This document shows, in pieces, positions 54,242 to 64,000 of a DNA stretch of 64,000 bases. The position numbers and the translations under genes are program-made. Origin of the DNA: Paramyrothecium sp. XJ0827 (taxonomy: Eukaryota; Ascomycota; Sordariomycetes; Hypocreales; Stachybotryaceae); assembly GCA_020881915.1 (NCBI GenBank), contig JAJFPB010000011.1, positions 806,001-870,000 of the forward strand. The letters run 5' to 3'. A model generated the notes under the pieces. The model did not search any database. It saw only the letters and a program-made list of their open reading frames with translations, and was not told where the DNA came from. Position 1 is the stretch's first letter; the number at the start of each line of letters is the position of its first letter.

Positions 54242-56972
54242 GGGTGATCTACGTCACAAAGGAAAACGACGCGAGACGGCTCATGGACGGCCACTACTTT
54301 GACCTGGCGGGTGAATCGGCCACAACGAACGTGTTTGAGCGACGCACGGGGGTCGTGCAGTGCTACAACTGCCAGGCGATCGGTCACAAATCGTTCCAAT
54401 GCAAGAACTCGCAACTTTGCGGGAGATGTGCGATGCCGGGACATCAACGCAAGGAGTGCCAAGAGGCGGAGCCGAGATGCGTACCATGCGGTGGGCCCCA
54501 CGAGTCGCTCGGCCGAAACTGTCGCATGTGGAACACTCGCAGCGATGAGTAAGAGTTTGAGCATCTTACAACTTAATGTGCGAAAGCGAGAATTGGTTCA
54601 GCAAAGCTTGATGAACGACGACACACTCAAAGACTACGGGGTTTTGGCGGTCTCCGAACCGTATGCGAGGCTGGTGAACGACAAGGTGGTCACGAGCCCG
54701 ATGTGGCACAACAATTGGACGAAAATGATACCTACGAGGAGATATGATGCGCTCGGGCCGATTCGAAGCATGATTTGGATACGAAGCGACATTGATGCAG
54801 AACAACTGCCGATACCATCTACGGACCTCACGGTGGCCGTGCTTCGACTTCCGGAGAGAGACGTCCTGGTTGTGTCGGTATATGTGCAAGGAAGGAGCGT
54901 TGAGATGCTGGTCTCAGCCACGGGGTTATTGCACGACCTGATCCGGTCATTTCGTGACGGTACAGGTAGACGCACAGATGTGGTTCTGGTGGGGGACTTC
55001 AATCGTCACGACCTGCTTTGGACTGGGGACGACGTCTCGACTAGGAGACAAGGTGAGGCTGAACCCATCATAGACCTAATGAATGAGCACGGTCTTCGTA
55101 GCCTGCTTCCGAGGGGTACGAGGACGTGGGAGGGTCCGGACCACGAAAGCACCATCGACCTGATATTGGCGACCTCGGCGCTGGCGGACGAGATGATAAC
55201 ATGCATCCCGCACCCGACGGATCACGGGTCGGACCATCGGGCTATCCATACGACCTTCGATGTAGCGCTACCCGAGCGGGTCACGACGCCAAGACTGATG
55301 TTCAAGAACGCTCCTTGGAATCTCATCAGAGCAAGAGTGGACGAGGGCCTCAGGGAGCTCTCGTGGACAGCCGATGTGCAAGCACAGACCGACCAGCTCA
55401 TGGGTGTGGTCTTAGAGGCCATCGATGATCTCACGCCTCGATCAGAACCTATGCCGTACGCCAAGCGCTGGTGGACGATGGATCTAACACAACTACGACG
55501 GTCGTATACGTTCTGGCGAAACCAGGCTAGGTCGCAACGGCGGGCGGCGCGCAAATGCCCGGATCTGGAACGGCGAGCCAAGGAAGCAGCCAAGGAATAT
55601 CACGACGCCATACGGAGACAGAGGAAGGCACATTGGGAAGACTTTCTGGCCGAAGATATTAACATCTGGAAGGCAGCCAAGTATCTTGACCCTGGCAGGG
55701 ATGCCATGAGTGACAAGGTGCCGCCACTGAGGAAAGGTAGTGGAACCATGACCAGAAATAGGGTGGAACAAGCAGAACATCTGCTCGACTCGTTCTTCCC
55801 CCCACTACCGGCGAGAATCGAAGAGGAAGGGGTGCGTCCACATCGGCGAGCAGTAGCCATGCCGGCTCTGACTCTGGAAGAGGTCGAAGTCAAGGTCATG
55901 GCAGCGAAGCCGCGGAAAGCGCCCGGAACCGATGGCCTGCCGGCGATGGTGTGGAAACAGCTCTGGCCAGTAGTGAAGCATCACGTTCTGGCGCTCTTCC
56001 AGGCGTCGCTCCGAGATGGCGTCGTGCCCCATCAGTGGCGGACAGCAAAAGTTATCCCGCTAAAGAAGCCGGAAAAAGGAGACTACAGGGAGGCGAAGGC
56101 GTGGCGACCTATATCGCTTCTGTCCACGCTGGGCAAGATCCTGGAAGCGGTCGTCGCGGAGCGCATTTCGTATGCGGTGGAGGCTTACGGGCTGCTACCT
56201 GCGAACCACTTTGGTGCGCGAAAGCGACGGTCGGCCGAGCAAGCGCTCCTTCTCTTGCAGGAGCAAATCTACAAGGCGTGGAGAGCCCGAAAAGTGCTAA
56301 GCCTGATCAGCTTCGACGTCAAAGGCGCGTACAATGGAGTGTGCAAGGAACGGTTGCTGGAAAGGATGAAAGCCAGAGGGATACCAGACCAGGTGGTCAG
56401 ATGGGTCGACGCCTTCTGCTCTGCTAGGACGGCCAGGATCGTCGTGAACGGGCACACGTCGGAACTGCGCGACTTGCCACAAGCTGGTCTCCCACAGGGG
56501 TCGCCGTTGTCGCCGGTGCTGTTCTTGTTCTTCAACGCAGACCTGGTGCAGCGGAGGATTAAGGCGGCAGGCGGATCAATCGCATTCATTGACGACTACT
56601 CGGCTTGGGTGACCGGCCCGACCGCGGAGGCGAACCGGGCCGGCATCCAGTCAATCATTGATGAAGCACTCGATTGGGAAACGCGCAGTGGCGCGACCTT
56701 CGAAGCGGACAAGACGACGGTCGTCCACTTCACGCGCGCCAGTGCGCGTAGCAGCGACGAGCCGTTCTGGATCAAGGGCAGGGAAGTCAAACCCAAAGCC
56801 AGCGCAAAGATTCTGGGGGTGATCATGGACTCCGGTTTGCGGTACCAGAAACAAATGGCCAGCGCAGCCGCGAAGGGGCTCGCCGCTGCCATGGCCTTGA
56901 GGAGGCTAAAGCTGCTCTCACCGAGGGTAGCGAGACAGTTGTTCATGGCGACTGTCGCCCCGGCGATGGACT

Positions 56973-59200
56973 ACCATCCAGGACCACCTAATGCATAGCC
57001 CCACCTAATGCATCACCAAAATTTCGATCCTCCCATACAAAATCTTAATTTTCAACAACATCGCATTCGCTCTGGAGTAAAGTTACTCACAAAGTAAGAC
57101 ATGTACCATATTGCTTTTTTCGTGGAAACTTGATATCGGGTTCGTTTTTTCCCGTTCAGGCGGCGCGGCTTAGTTCTCTAGCCCTTTGAAAAATTGTCAT
57201 TTTCACCTCATCTACCCTGTGCAACTACATACACTCAAGTAGGCATATCGCCTTGTTTACGCGGTGGAACTCCTGCCACAATGGTTCAGCATGTTTATAC
57301 TGAAGACGACGTAGCTGAGGCTATATTCGATGTTACTGATAGAGGCCTATCGCAGACTGAGGCGGCCCAGAAACGTGGACTACCTCAGTGGATCATTTCG
57401 AGACGACTTTCCGGTCAAGCAAGCAGGAATGAACGTATCCAGGCCCACCTGCGTATTTCAAAGAGCCAAGAGGATACTCTCCTTTCGTTGGTGCTGCGGC
57501 AAGAGTCTCTGGGCTATGCTCCCTCGCACAGCCAACTCCGCGCCTGCGTCGAGGCCATCCTTCAACAACAAGGCGATAACAAACCTTTGGGCAAGCACTG
57601 GACCACGAGGTTCGTAAAACGTCACCCACAACTATCTACCAAGCTTGGAAAACGTCAGGAAGCTGCTAGATTTGACGGGTTTACTCCGAAGGCGGTCAAT
57701 TGGTACTTCGATATCCGGGAGAACGAATACGGCTGGATCAAGCCTGAGAACACGGTTAACGTGGACGAGGGCGGGATAATGGCGGGTTTCGGTAAGTCTA
57801 CTATAAGTACTCTATGGGCTATTATAGGGCATAGCTAATTGGTTGTCCATGAGGCCTGGATAGCCTCATAATTGGGAGCTCCGACCCGAAGAAGAAGGCG
57901 ATGTTGAAAGGCGTTCAGTCGCGCACGTGGACCTCGTTTATTGAGGCTGTCACCGCAACTGGTCGCGCTTTAAAACCGGGGATTATCTTTAAAGGAAAAG
58001 AGCTACAGAAGCAGTGGTTTCTTAACGAGTTCGAATTGATAGCGGACTGGCACTACATCACATCACCGAACGGCTGGACCGACAACCACATAGCTCTCGA
58101 GTGGTTGAAGGACGTCTACTTACCTCAAACAGAGCCTCGTGATGCATCAGATGCGAGACTCATTATCCTTGACGGTCACGGAAGCCATGCACAGGTGGGA
58201 CTTTTGGGGTTTTCACTGCAAAGTCTCCCGCTATAAGATCGCTGACGAGCATCCAGGATGAGTGGATGGCTACGTGCTTTCTGAACAACGTCTACTGCTG
58301 TTACCTACCAGCACATTGTTCTCATGGTCTGCAACCGTTAGATAATGGGATTTTTAATGTCATTAAAGGTGCGTATCGGAAAGAACTCCAAAAGCTGGCT
58401 AGTTTGACCGATTCTGCGCCGGTCGACAAAGTCAACTTTATTCGGGCATATGCGAAAGCCAGAGAGGCGGGCATGAGGAAGGATATTATCTTATCCGGCT
58501 GGAGATTTACTGGAAATTGGCCAATAAATCGTCGCAAAGCCCTAACACATCCGGAAATTCAACCGGACAAAGAAAAGGTGCCGGAACGTTTTAAGACGCC
58601 CAGCCCTCCTCAACTGCACTCAGATGATACGCCGAAAACGAGCCGCCAGGTGAGAGATTTGGCCAAACACCGAAGTCGTCCAACCAGGCGGAAGTATAGT
58701 AAGATTGCAAAGGGGCTGGAAGCTTTAGAGATGAAGGTGGCCGTTCAGAATGCGCGGATTACTGGTCTCGAAGAGCAGGTGGCCCAGCTGCGGCGAGGGA
58801 AGAAAAGAAAGGCGGTACCGAACCCGAACCGACGATTCATGGCTCTAGCGGAGGCTCTAGCGGCTGGAGAAGCTCTTCCTAACTCAAAGGAGGCAGAAAT
58901 AGAGGTGGATATAGATGAGGAGGTCGAGTCGGTGATTGAGGTGGGTGTCAGGTCAGAGGACGAAAGTGAGGACTTCATGGTCGTAACAAAGCACTGCCAG
59001 CGCACACGCAGCGGTCGAGTGGTCAAAAAACCACGCAGAGAGTAAAGTTTGATCAATTTTATTGAGAGACTTTTACTAGCTTCGATTTTTATTGACAGGA
59101 TGGTCTATTTTTGCGTGCACCAAAATTTAGATTTTGTATGGGAGGATCGAAATTTTGGTGATGCATTAGGTGGGGCTATGCATTAGGTGGTCCTGGATGG
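56973..59200. mobile_element. pogo-3 element, complete and apparently intact
   Basis: The 2228-bp element has inverted repeats identical over 72 bp (56973-57044 and 59129-59200) starting CCATCCAGGACCACCTAATG. TA lies on both sides (56971-56972 and 59201-59202). Each repeat contains the 13-mer CCACCTAATGCAT twice. Removal restores the LINE ORF2 frame. Confidence 0.95.
57281..59045 (+). CDS. pogo-3 DDE_1 transposase, no lesions
   Basis: Three exons (57281-57791, 57854-58194, 58257-59045), two 62-bp GT-AG introns, 546 residues. N-terminal HTH (DRGLSQTEAAQKRGLPQWII), CENP-B-type HTH (GKHWTTRFVKRHPQL, about 104-118), DDE core with D162 in NVDEGGIMAGF, D277 in LIILDGHGSH and D313 in HCSHGLQPLDNGIFN, then a basic, coiled-coil-like C-terminus (LEALEMKVAVQNARITGLEE) and an acidic tail ending RSGRVVKKPRRE. 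The usual DETG after the first Asp is DEGG. No stop, shift or splice defect was found, so this is a candidate active transposase. Confidence 0.93.
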
Positions 59201-60847
59201 TATGCGTTGAATGTTTGGACGCACACGCGTCGGGCGACAGAAACTGGCTGGTTAAACAAAGCCCAGCGAATTGGTGCACAGGCCATCACAGGGGCGTTCC
59301 GGACCGTGGCAACCGCTGTGGCCGAGGCCGAGGCTAGCATCCACGCGGTAGGGGAACGACACAAGCGGGCTGCGACGAGGCTCTGCGTCAACCTGCGAAC
59401 GTTGCCGCAAACACATCTGCTGGCAGCACTGAGGAACAAAGCAAGCAAGCGGTACCTCTCGCCGATGCAAAGCATTGCCACGATGGTGGCTGAAGTGTCC
59501 AAGGAGCGAATGGAAGTCATTCACGAGTATGCATTACGACCATGGACGGACCGCATCCATGTGCATGAAAATGACTTTGCACGCACGGTCCAGACACTAA
59601 ATGACGTACAAGGCATCATTATAGCAACGGCTAGCTCGCAGAGGAACGGCAGGATAGGTATGGGGGGTGTTGTCTGCGACACGACGCGTGGAGACACAGG
59701 CAACATCCTCGCCACCTGCTCCGTCGCTGCAGGGTCTAGCAGCGAGCAAAACCCCTACACCGGGGAGCTAGGAGCAATAGCGACAGCGCTCAAATCTATA
59801 CCGCCAAGCCTTATCCTTCAGGACGTGACGATCGCGGCAAGCAACCGCTCGGTAGTGGCAGCGATCAGGCGACCTCGGCAGCAGTCTGGACAATGCACTA
59901 TTCGTGGGATATATGACCAAGTGAAGCAACTTGAGAAGAGAGGCTGTTCCGTCAGACTGGTATGGATACCGGCCTGAAGACGGGCTGGTAGTGAGGCAAT
60001 TGGCCAAAGAAGCAGCGAAGCGAGCGACAGAGGTGGGATGCGAGGCGGACGTTTCGTTGTACCAGGCGAGGACCACAACGCTCCGGCTAGCTCTCGCCCA
60101 AGAACGAGCACGCGAACAACTACCGGATAGCGTTGGAAGGTACTCGAAACGAATCGACAAGGCGCTGCCGGGCAGGCATACCCGTGCGATATACGACTCG
60201 TTGAAAAGAGAAGAATCAGGTGTGCTGGTGCAGCTCCGCACCGGCATGATTCGACTGAACAGTTATCTCCACAGGATAGGAGCAATCGGTTCGGGTCTGT
60301 GCGATTGTGGACAAGCGACAGAGACGGTAGAACACTTTCTTTTCCGGTGCAAGAATTGGACGGCACAACGGGAAATCCTGCTCAAGTGCTCACGAGCAAA
60401 GATTGGGAATCTGTCTTTCTTTTTGGGAGGAAAAGCTGCATCGGATGACGACAGATGGGAGCCAAACATGCAGGCAGTGCGTGCGACGATCAGATTTGCA
60501 ACTGCGACGAAAAGACTGGAATCGACCAGAGTCACTCAGCGCGGGGATCTTTAATTTGCGACTATACTAACAAAACAGCCTCGGTTGTGGCAGAACGTGC
60601 TTCAGTTGCTGAGAATAGGATGCTGAACACTTGAAGAATTTGGCCTTCAAGCAAGCCTGTCATGGAGTCAAGAGCGACGAGGTTGGCTTACAAAGTGGTG
60701 CGACGATTATCTGTTGGGCTTGGGGTGCCACGTACCAAACGAACCAGATTGTCAATTAGGCAGTGTCAGGGCCCTATAAGTTAGGGACTTCCCTCCGGGC
60801 GTAATAAATACCAACCAACCAACCGTAGCCTTGGAGGGCTGGGACTC

Positions 60848-61642
60848 TTGACTCCGCCGCTCACGGAGTCAAGCCGCCCCCTTAAAAGGCCGAGGCCGTC
60901 ACAGGACACCGCTCCGCTCCAAAACAAATCTCTTGAGACCATTCTGCAACACCACGAGTCTCGTTTTCGCGACAAGGAGAAGGAATCAATGGCAAGATCC
61001 TGGTGCAAAGAGGTCCCACTCGCCCTCCAGGTAGAGACTGCAAGATCCTTCCACCAGGCATTCACAGATGAGAGCACGTTACCGATTTCCCACTGCATAT
61101 TTTGCTACAGAAAGCAGCCTCCATCCCAGCTTACGTCGATCCGATGGAGGAGGCACTTAACGCCCTCTTTGCTGCAGGCCACGACAGCGCTCCAGGAGTG
61201 CAAGGTCTGTTTTCCAGCGGACGACGACGCTGAGGTTATGGTTTGCCGCGAATGCTATAACGCCTTGGCAAATGGGAAATTGCCGAAGATATGTTCGGTC
61301 AACAACATGCACGTCGGATGCGAGCATCGGTTTCCCGACGAGCTCGATGGCCTCTCTCCCGTTGAGGAGTGGTTGATTGTTCTGCAGGCCTCCTTTGGCT
61401 ACATCACAAAGTTCACCGTCGACAACAAGACCCCTTCGGGCCTCAGCTACCGGAAGCACGTGAAGGGCCATATTGTGGTCTTTCCAAATAAGGTCGAGGA
61501 CCTTGTTGCCACGGTTCTCCCTCACCCTCTCCTGGAGATGATGGAGAACATTCACGTCTCTTGGAGCGGCTCAAGCAAACCCGGCGCTGCAGATGTCGGG
61601 CATCTTCTCCAAGTACGCAAGTCCCAAAGTAGGACAACATAA
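60848..61642 (+). pseudogene. Helitron-type helicase N-terminal (DUF6570-like) fragment
   Basis: The frame has CIFCYRKQPPSQLTSIRWRR, CKVCFPADDDAEVMVCRECY, NALANGKLPKICSVNNMHVG, LDGLSPVEEWLIVLQASFGY, GHIVVFPNKVEDLVATVLPH and a IHVSWSGSSKPG stretch, the pattern of the zinc-rich N-terminal region of fungal Helitron-like replication/helicase proteins. No Rep HUH motif or helicase follows, and no ATG precedes 60989; the piece abuts the LINE tail. The LINE probably inserted into an older Helitron fragment. Confidence 0.65.
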
Positions 61643-62741
61643 CGCATTCTTAGACATAATGGCCCTTGTCGCTTTTGATCGTATGATTCTATACTACTGT
61701 AACGTCGCTGATGCAGTGAATGATCTAGGCAGTAATACGAGACAGTCGGCTGTAGACATACCTAAGCTATCCAATCATATCTATGGTCATATAGGCAAAC
61801 TGCTTACAAAAAAGCTACTTCTCGCCTTTCTTGCCTTTCTCGCCTTCCTCGCCATGTGAAACCAGATGCTACTGCTCGCGATACATGGCTAAGCGAACGC
61901 ATTTGTCTCCGACAGTGAGACCTCTCACCGCCAAATGGGGGGAATGAAGAGCGAGCTAGAACCAATCGCGGTCTCTAAGGGATGGAGTTCAAACTTGAGG
62001 GAGAAGGAGTGAAATCAATGTCTAGTCTAAGCTAGAGTGGTGGAACTGCGGCTGATTATCTTGGTCCGGTCTGGATGGGACGCCCAGGTGACTACCAAGA
62101 TTCCCTTAAGCCCAATCAATGACTGGGCCAACCTTTTCAAATGTCATTCCCTCACAGCATTAACTTCACAGGCTTAGACAATCTCGGATGGTTCAGCCAT
62201 TTTGGCTACTACTTACTATAGTACGTACTTCGGAAGTGTAATGTCTCGGTGGGTTAAGTGGCTTGATCCTTAGCTGGTTGTTGGCAGGGCTAGATGTGAT
62301 ACATGATTATATTCGATCCAGCAGCAGGGGAAAGGGACGACCCAATCGATGACATGATTTTCTTCGCCACCTGCATTCCAGACTACTACAGGGTGATACA
62401 GGACGGGGAATGAGAGAAGTGGGATGGGAGAAGAGGGGGAGAATGGTGGTGGGAGACGGTGAACCGGAGCGCAGTGCGCAAGTCCATAGACATGGCATTA
62501 TGGCATGCTGCATACCAATCTAAATACACAGTCCAAATAACGTTAACCAAAAAAAGAAACAGCTAAGGGAGTCTCTGCGGCGCCACACTAACCTCTTTCG
62601 AGCATAGTGCGACCGCTATCATTCCAGCTACGGAATAGCTTAAGTAGGAACGAGGGCACCTAAGTTCTAATAATTAGCTGTATTCATTCTATCTCGATGC
62701 TTAAGTTTAAGTGCTCATGTGAAAAACTAGCTACGGCCATC
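61643..62741. other. About 1.1 kb without a gene
   Basis: Only a short CTCGCCTTTCTTGCC-type simple repeat at about 61820-61855 stands out. No coding or RNA signal. Confidence 0.4.
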
Positions 62742-62749
62742 TATATAAA
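62742..62749 (+). promoter_or_regulatory. TATA box candidate for the matrixin gene
   Basis: TATATAAA lies 180 bp upstream of ATG 62922; position and sequence fit a core promoter, and CT-rich sequence follows. Confidence 0.45.
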
Positions 62750-62921
62750 TGGGAGACTGATCCCATAGACTCATAAGAAGAGTGGACTTTAAGCCGTAAT
62801 CTCTACTCAAAACCTCAGCTAAAACCCTCAGCTGGTGTCCTAAAACTACGCACCAACTATCCTTCCTTCATCACTATTGCTCCTTGTTTCCAACCTCACC
62901 AAGAAGCTTCCAAGAGCAACA

Positions 62922-63701
62922 ATGGAAGGACGTGCAAACAAAAACGATGGTTGGAGAGCCCCAGATGCGACCCCTTCCAATTGGGGTATTGTACTGCCTC
63001 CTCGGCAGCAAGCCAGAGTTCAAGAGTTTCTCCAGAAATTCGGATACTTGGACCGCTCTCGAGATGCTGCCGATCTTGATCCATCATTGGATGGCCATGC
63101 TGCTCTTAGATCCTTCCAGCGATTCGTTGGCCTAAGCGACACCTCTGGAATATACAGCGATGACACCAAAACGGCAATGAACCAGCCACGTTGTGGTTTC
63201 CCCGATGTGAGCGGGATCTCCGACTTCGTCCTCACAGGTTCCAAATGGAACAAAAACGTAATCACTTGGCGGCTGGTGGGACGATCTGAAAGCCTTGGTC
63301 TTGAGCAGGTAAGGAAGGCCATACTCAAGGCATGTGATGAATGGAACAGCCACATGCCCCACAATCATCTCCAAGAGGTGCTCTCAGGTCCAGCCGATAT
63401 TGTCATCATCTTCGCTAGAGGGAACCATGGTGATGGAAATAACTTCGATGGACCAGGTAGAGTGCTTGCTCATGCATACTTCCCCCCTCCTGCTGGTGGG
63501 CAGCTCTCTGGTGATATTCATTTCGATGAGGATGAAAAGTGGACGGAGGATTTCTTAATGCAAGTTGCACTACACGAGCTTGGGCACTCCCTAGGGCTGG
63601 CCCATTCCACAGATCCCAGCGCGGTTATGTTTCCCACCTTCTCGAACAGATCAAGTCTTAACACCGATGACGTCGCTGGTATCAGAAGGCTTTATCCTTG
63701 A
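62922..63701 (+). CDS. Matrixin (M10A) metalloprotease with cysteine-switch prodomain
   Basis: An intronless 259-codon ORF from ATG 62922; the open frame extends 15 codons upstream but without ATG. Residues about 30-85 form a peptidoglycan-binding-like prodomain (VQEFLQKFGYLD, AALRSFQRFVGLS). The cysteine switch is PRCGFPDV (C91), which keeps MMP zymogens inactive through the catalytic zinc. The catalytic domain has the structural-zinc/calcium loop (GNHGDGNNFDGPGRVLAHAYFP kept here only as positions 168-188), GDIHFDEDEKW, HELGHSLGLAH (218-228, catalytic E219) and the Met-turn VMFP (M236). It ends after the last helix with no hemopexin domain. No signal peptide is visible, which is odd for this secreted family. 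Matrixins are scarce in fungi. Confidence 0.88.
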   Translation: MEGRANKNDGWRAPDATPSNWGIVLPPRQQARVQEFLQKFGYLDRSRDAADLDPSLDGHAALRSFQRFVGLSDTSGIYSDDTKTAMNQPRCGFPDVSGISDFVLTGSKWNKNVITWRLVGRSESLGLEQVRKAILKACDEWNSHMPHNHLQEVLSGPADIVIIFARGNHGDGNNFDGPGRVLAHAYFPPPAGGQLSGDIHFDEDEKWTEDFLMQVALHELGHSLGLAHSTDPSAVMFPTFSNRSSLNTDDVAGIRRLYP

Positions 63702-64000
63702 ATAATACTTCATCCTTGAATGGAGGTGGAGGTACGTTTCTCTTCTCTCCAGGTAGCTGGAATTTTGGGGATCCTCGCTTGGCGCTGTTTGGTACTGGGT
63801 TACCCAGCTCTACAACTGGTGGCGTATGATGCTGTGGACGGTATGACCATGTTGTGGTAAACTTGGCGCCAGCATTCCAGTACTTGCTACAGCGCATACC
63901 TTAGTGAATTATATTATACCTCAAAGAATTGCTGTATTATTACCAGGAAATGGCCGGGAAGGCCGCTTGCTGTGCATTCTCATGTTGTTACCATGTGACT
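63702..64000. other. 3' flank of matrixin gene
   Basis: A 71-codon minus-strand frame (63897-63682) rich in Pro overlaps the matrixin stop and could be the end of a convergent gene entering from the right, but has no recognised motif. Confidence 0.3.

Larger units (their letters stand above)
49964..54552 (+). pseudogene. LINE ORF1 (nucleic-acid-binding), split by hAT-D
   Basis: The left part has FADVARSPQPSQPATVTPSK, then helices to AKMSWLSNKQSGKAYGSMVI at 50470. The right part resumes YVTKENDARRLMDGHYFDLA at 54250 and carries the CCHC series QCYNCQAIGHKSFQCKN, CGRCAMPGHQRKEC and CVPCGGPHESLGRNC, ending at TAA 54550-54552. No ATG is visible before FADVAR, so the start is lost or upstream. 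ORF1 proteins of this clade coat the LINE RNA. Confidence 0.82.
54545..60554 (+). pseudogene. LINE ORF2 (EN-RT-RNase H), split by pogo-3
   Basis: ATG 54545 overlaps the ORF1 stop. The apurinic endonuclease domain shows LQLNVRKRE, VVLVGDFNRHD and HGSDHRAIHTTF; RT shows WRTAKVIPLKKPEKGDYREA, WRPISLLSTLGKILEAVVAE, SFDVKGAYNGV, LPQAGLPQGSPLSPVLFLFF and IAFIDDYSAW (the usual YxDD box reads FIDDY). pogo-3 interrupts at 56972. The rest resumes at 59203 with an RNase H-type region (GGVVCDTTRG, YTGELGAIATAL), has a frameshift near 59970, and ends in a CCHC-like GSGLCDCGQATETVEHFLFR motif and TAA-region 60552-60554. Confidence 0.9.
49790..60822 (+). mobile_element. Tad1-like LINE, interrupted by hAT-D and pogo-3
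   Basis: ORF1 (gag-like with CCHC knuckles) and ORF2 (endonuclease, RT, RNase H) can be read on + once 50471-54241 and 56973-59200 are removed. The 3' end near 60822 closes with TAATAAATACC and a repeated CAAC tail. The 5' border is uncertain; the first 170 bp are non-coding and may be truncated. Without insertions the element is about 5 kb. Confidence 0.85.

Overview
This window reads as accessory, transposon-rich chromatin from a filamentous ascomycete (Pezizomycotina). Host-type genes carry short GT-AG introns of about 55-100 bp. The gene families are typical of that group: a fungal rhodopsin-domain 7TM protein, a Reg1-like PP1 subunit, NACHT/WD40 debris, and fungal hAT, pogo, Tad1-like LINE and Copia elements. 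I cannot name the genus from sequence alone. No tRNA, rRNA, CRISPR or prokaryotic features were seen.

Layout. 1-8.2 kb: an MFS transporter cut by the window edge, a hAT relic, a metallo-beta-lactamase-fold gene, and a divergent zinc-type (MDR) oxidoreductase. 8.2-15.3 kb: a nested block in which a hAT pseudogene (hAT-A) abuts a piggyBac-type element, which itself carries a hAT (hAT-B) bounded by an 8-bp duplication; a pogo remnant lies on the far side. 16.3-17.7 kb: a six-exon 7TM gene. 18.1-26.1 kb: two related pogo-like elements, a dying amidohydrolase gene, a NACHT fragment and a Reg1-like gene. 26.4-31.3 kb: the clearest host locus, a divergent pair made of a GT43-type glycosyltransferase and a membrane-anchored NAD-epimerase fused to a glycosyltransferase-like domain. 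31.6-35.3 kb: two piggyBac-type copies and pogo ends. 35.3-39.4 kb: a WD40 remnant, a DUF3716-like gene with nonsense codons, and an integrase-core pseudogene full of TAG/TAA stops. 39.5-49.5 kb: an ORF of unknown function split by a 9.3-kb Copia retrotransposon (identical 111-bp LTRs, TSD CCGTT) that itself carries a hAT (hAT-C, TSD GCCATAGC). 49.8-60.8 kb: a Tad1-like LINE split twice, by a nearly intact hAT (hAT-D) in ORF1 and by an apparently intact pogo-like element in ORF2. 60.8-61.6 kb: a Helitron-type fragment. 62.9-63.7 kb: a matrixin (M10A) protease gene.

How the pieces relate. Nesting gives a relative insertion order, and the duplications at several junctions let it be read to the base. 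The best functional hypothesis for a host system is the GT43/epimerase pair: both products look like type II membrane proteins of the secretory pathway, and the families suggest local nucleotide-sugar conversion coupled to sugar transfer. The best candidate for a currently mobile element is the pogo-like element at 56973-59200.
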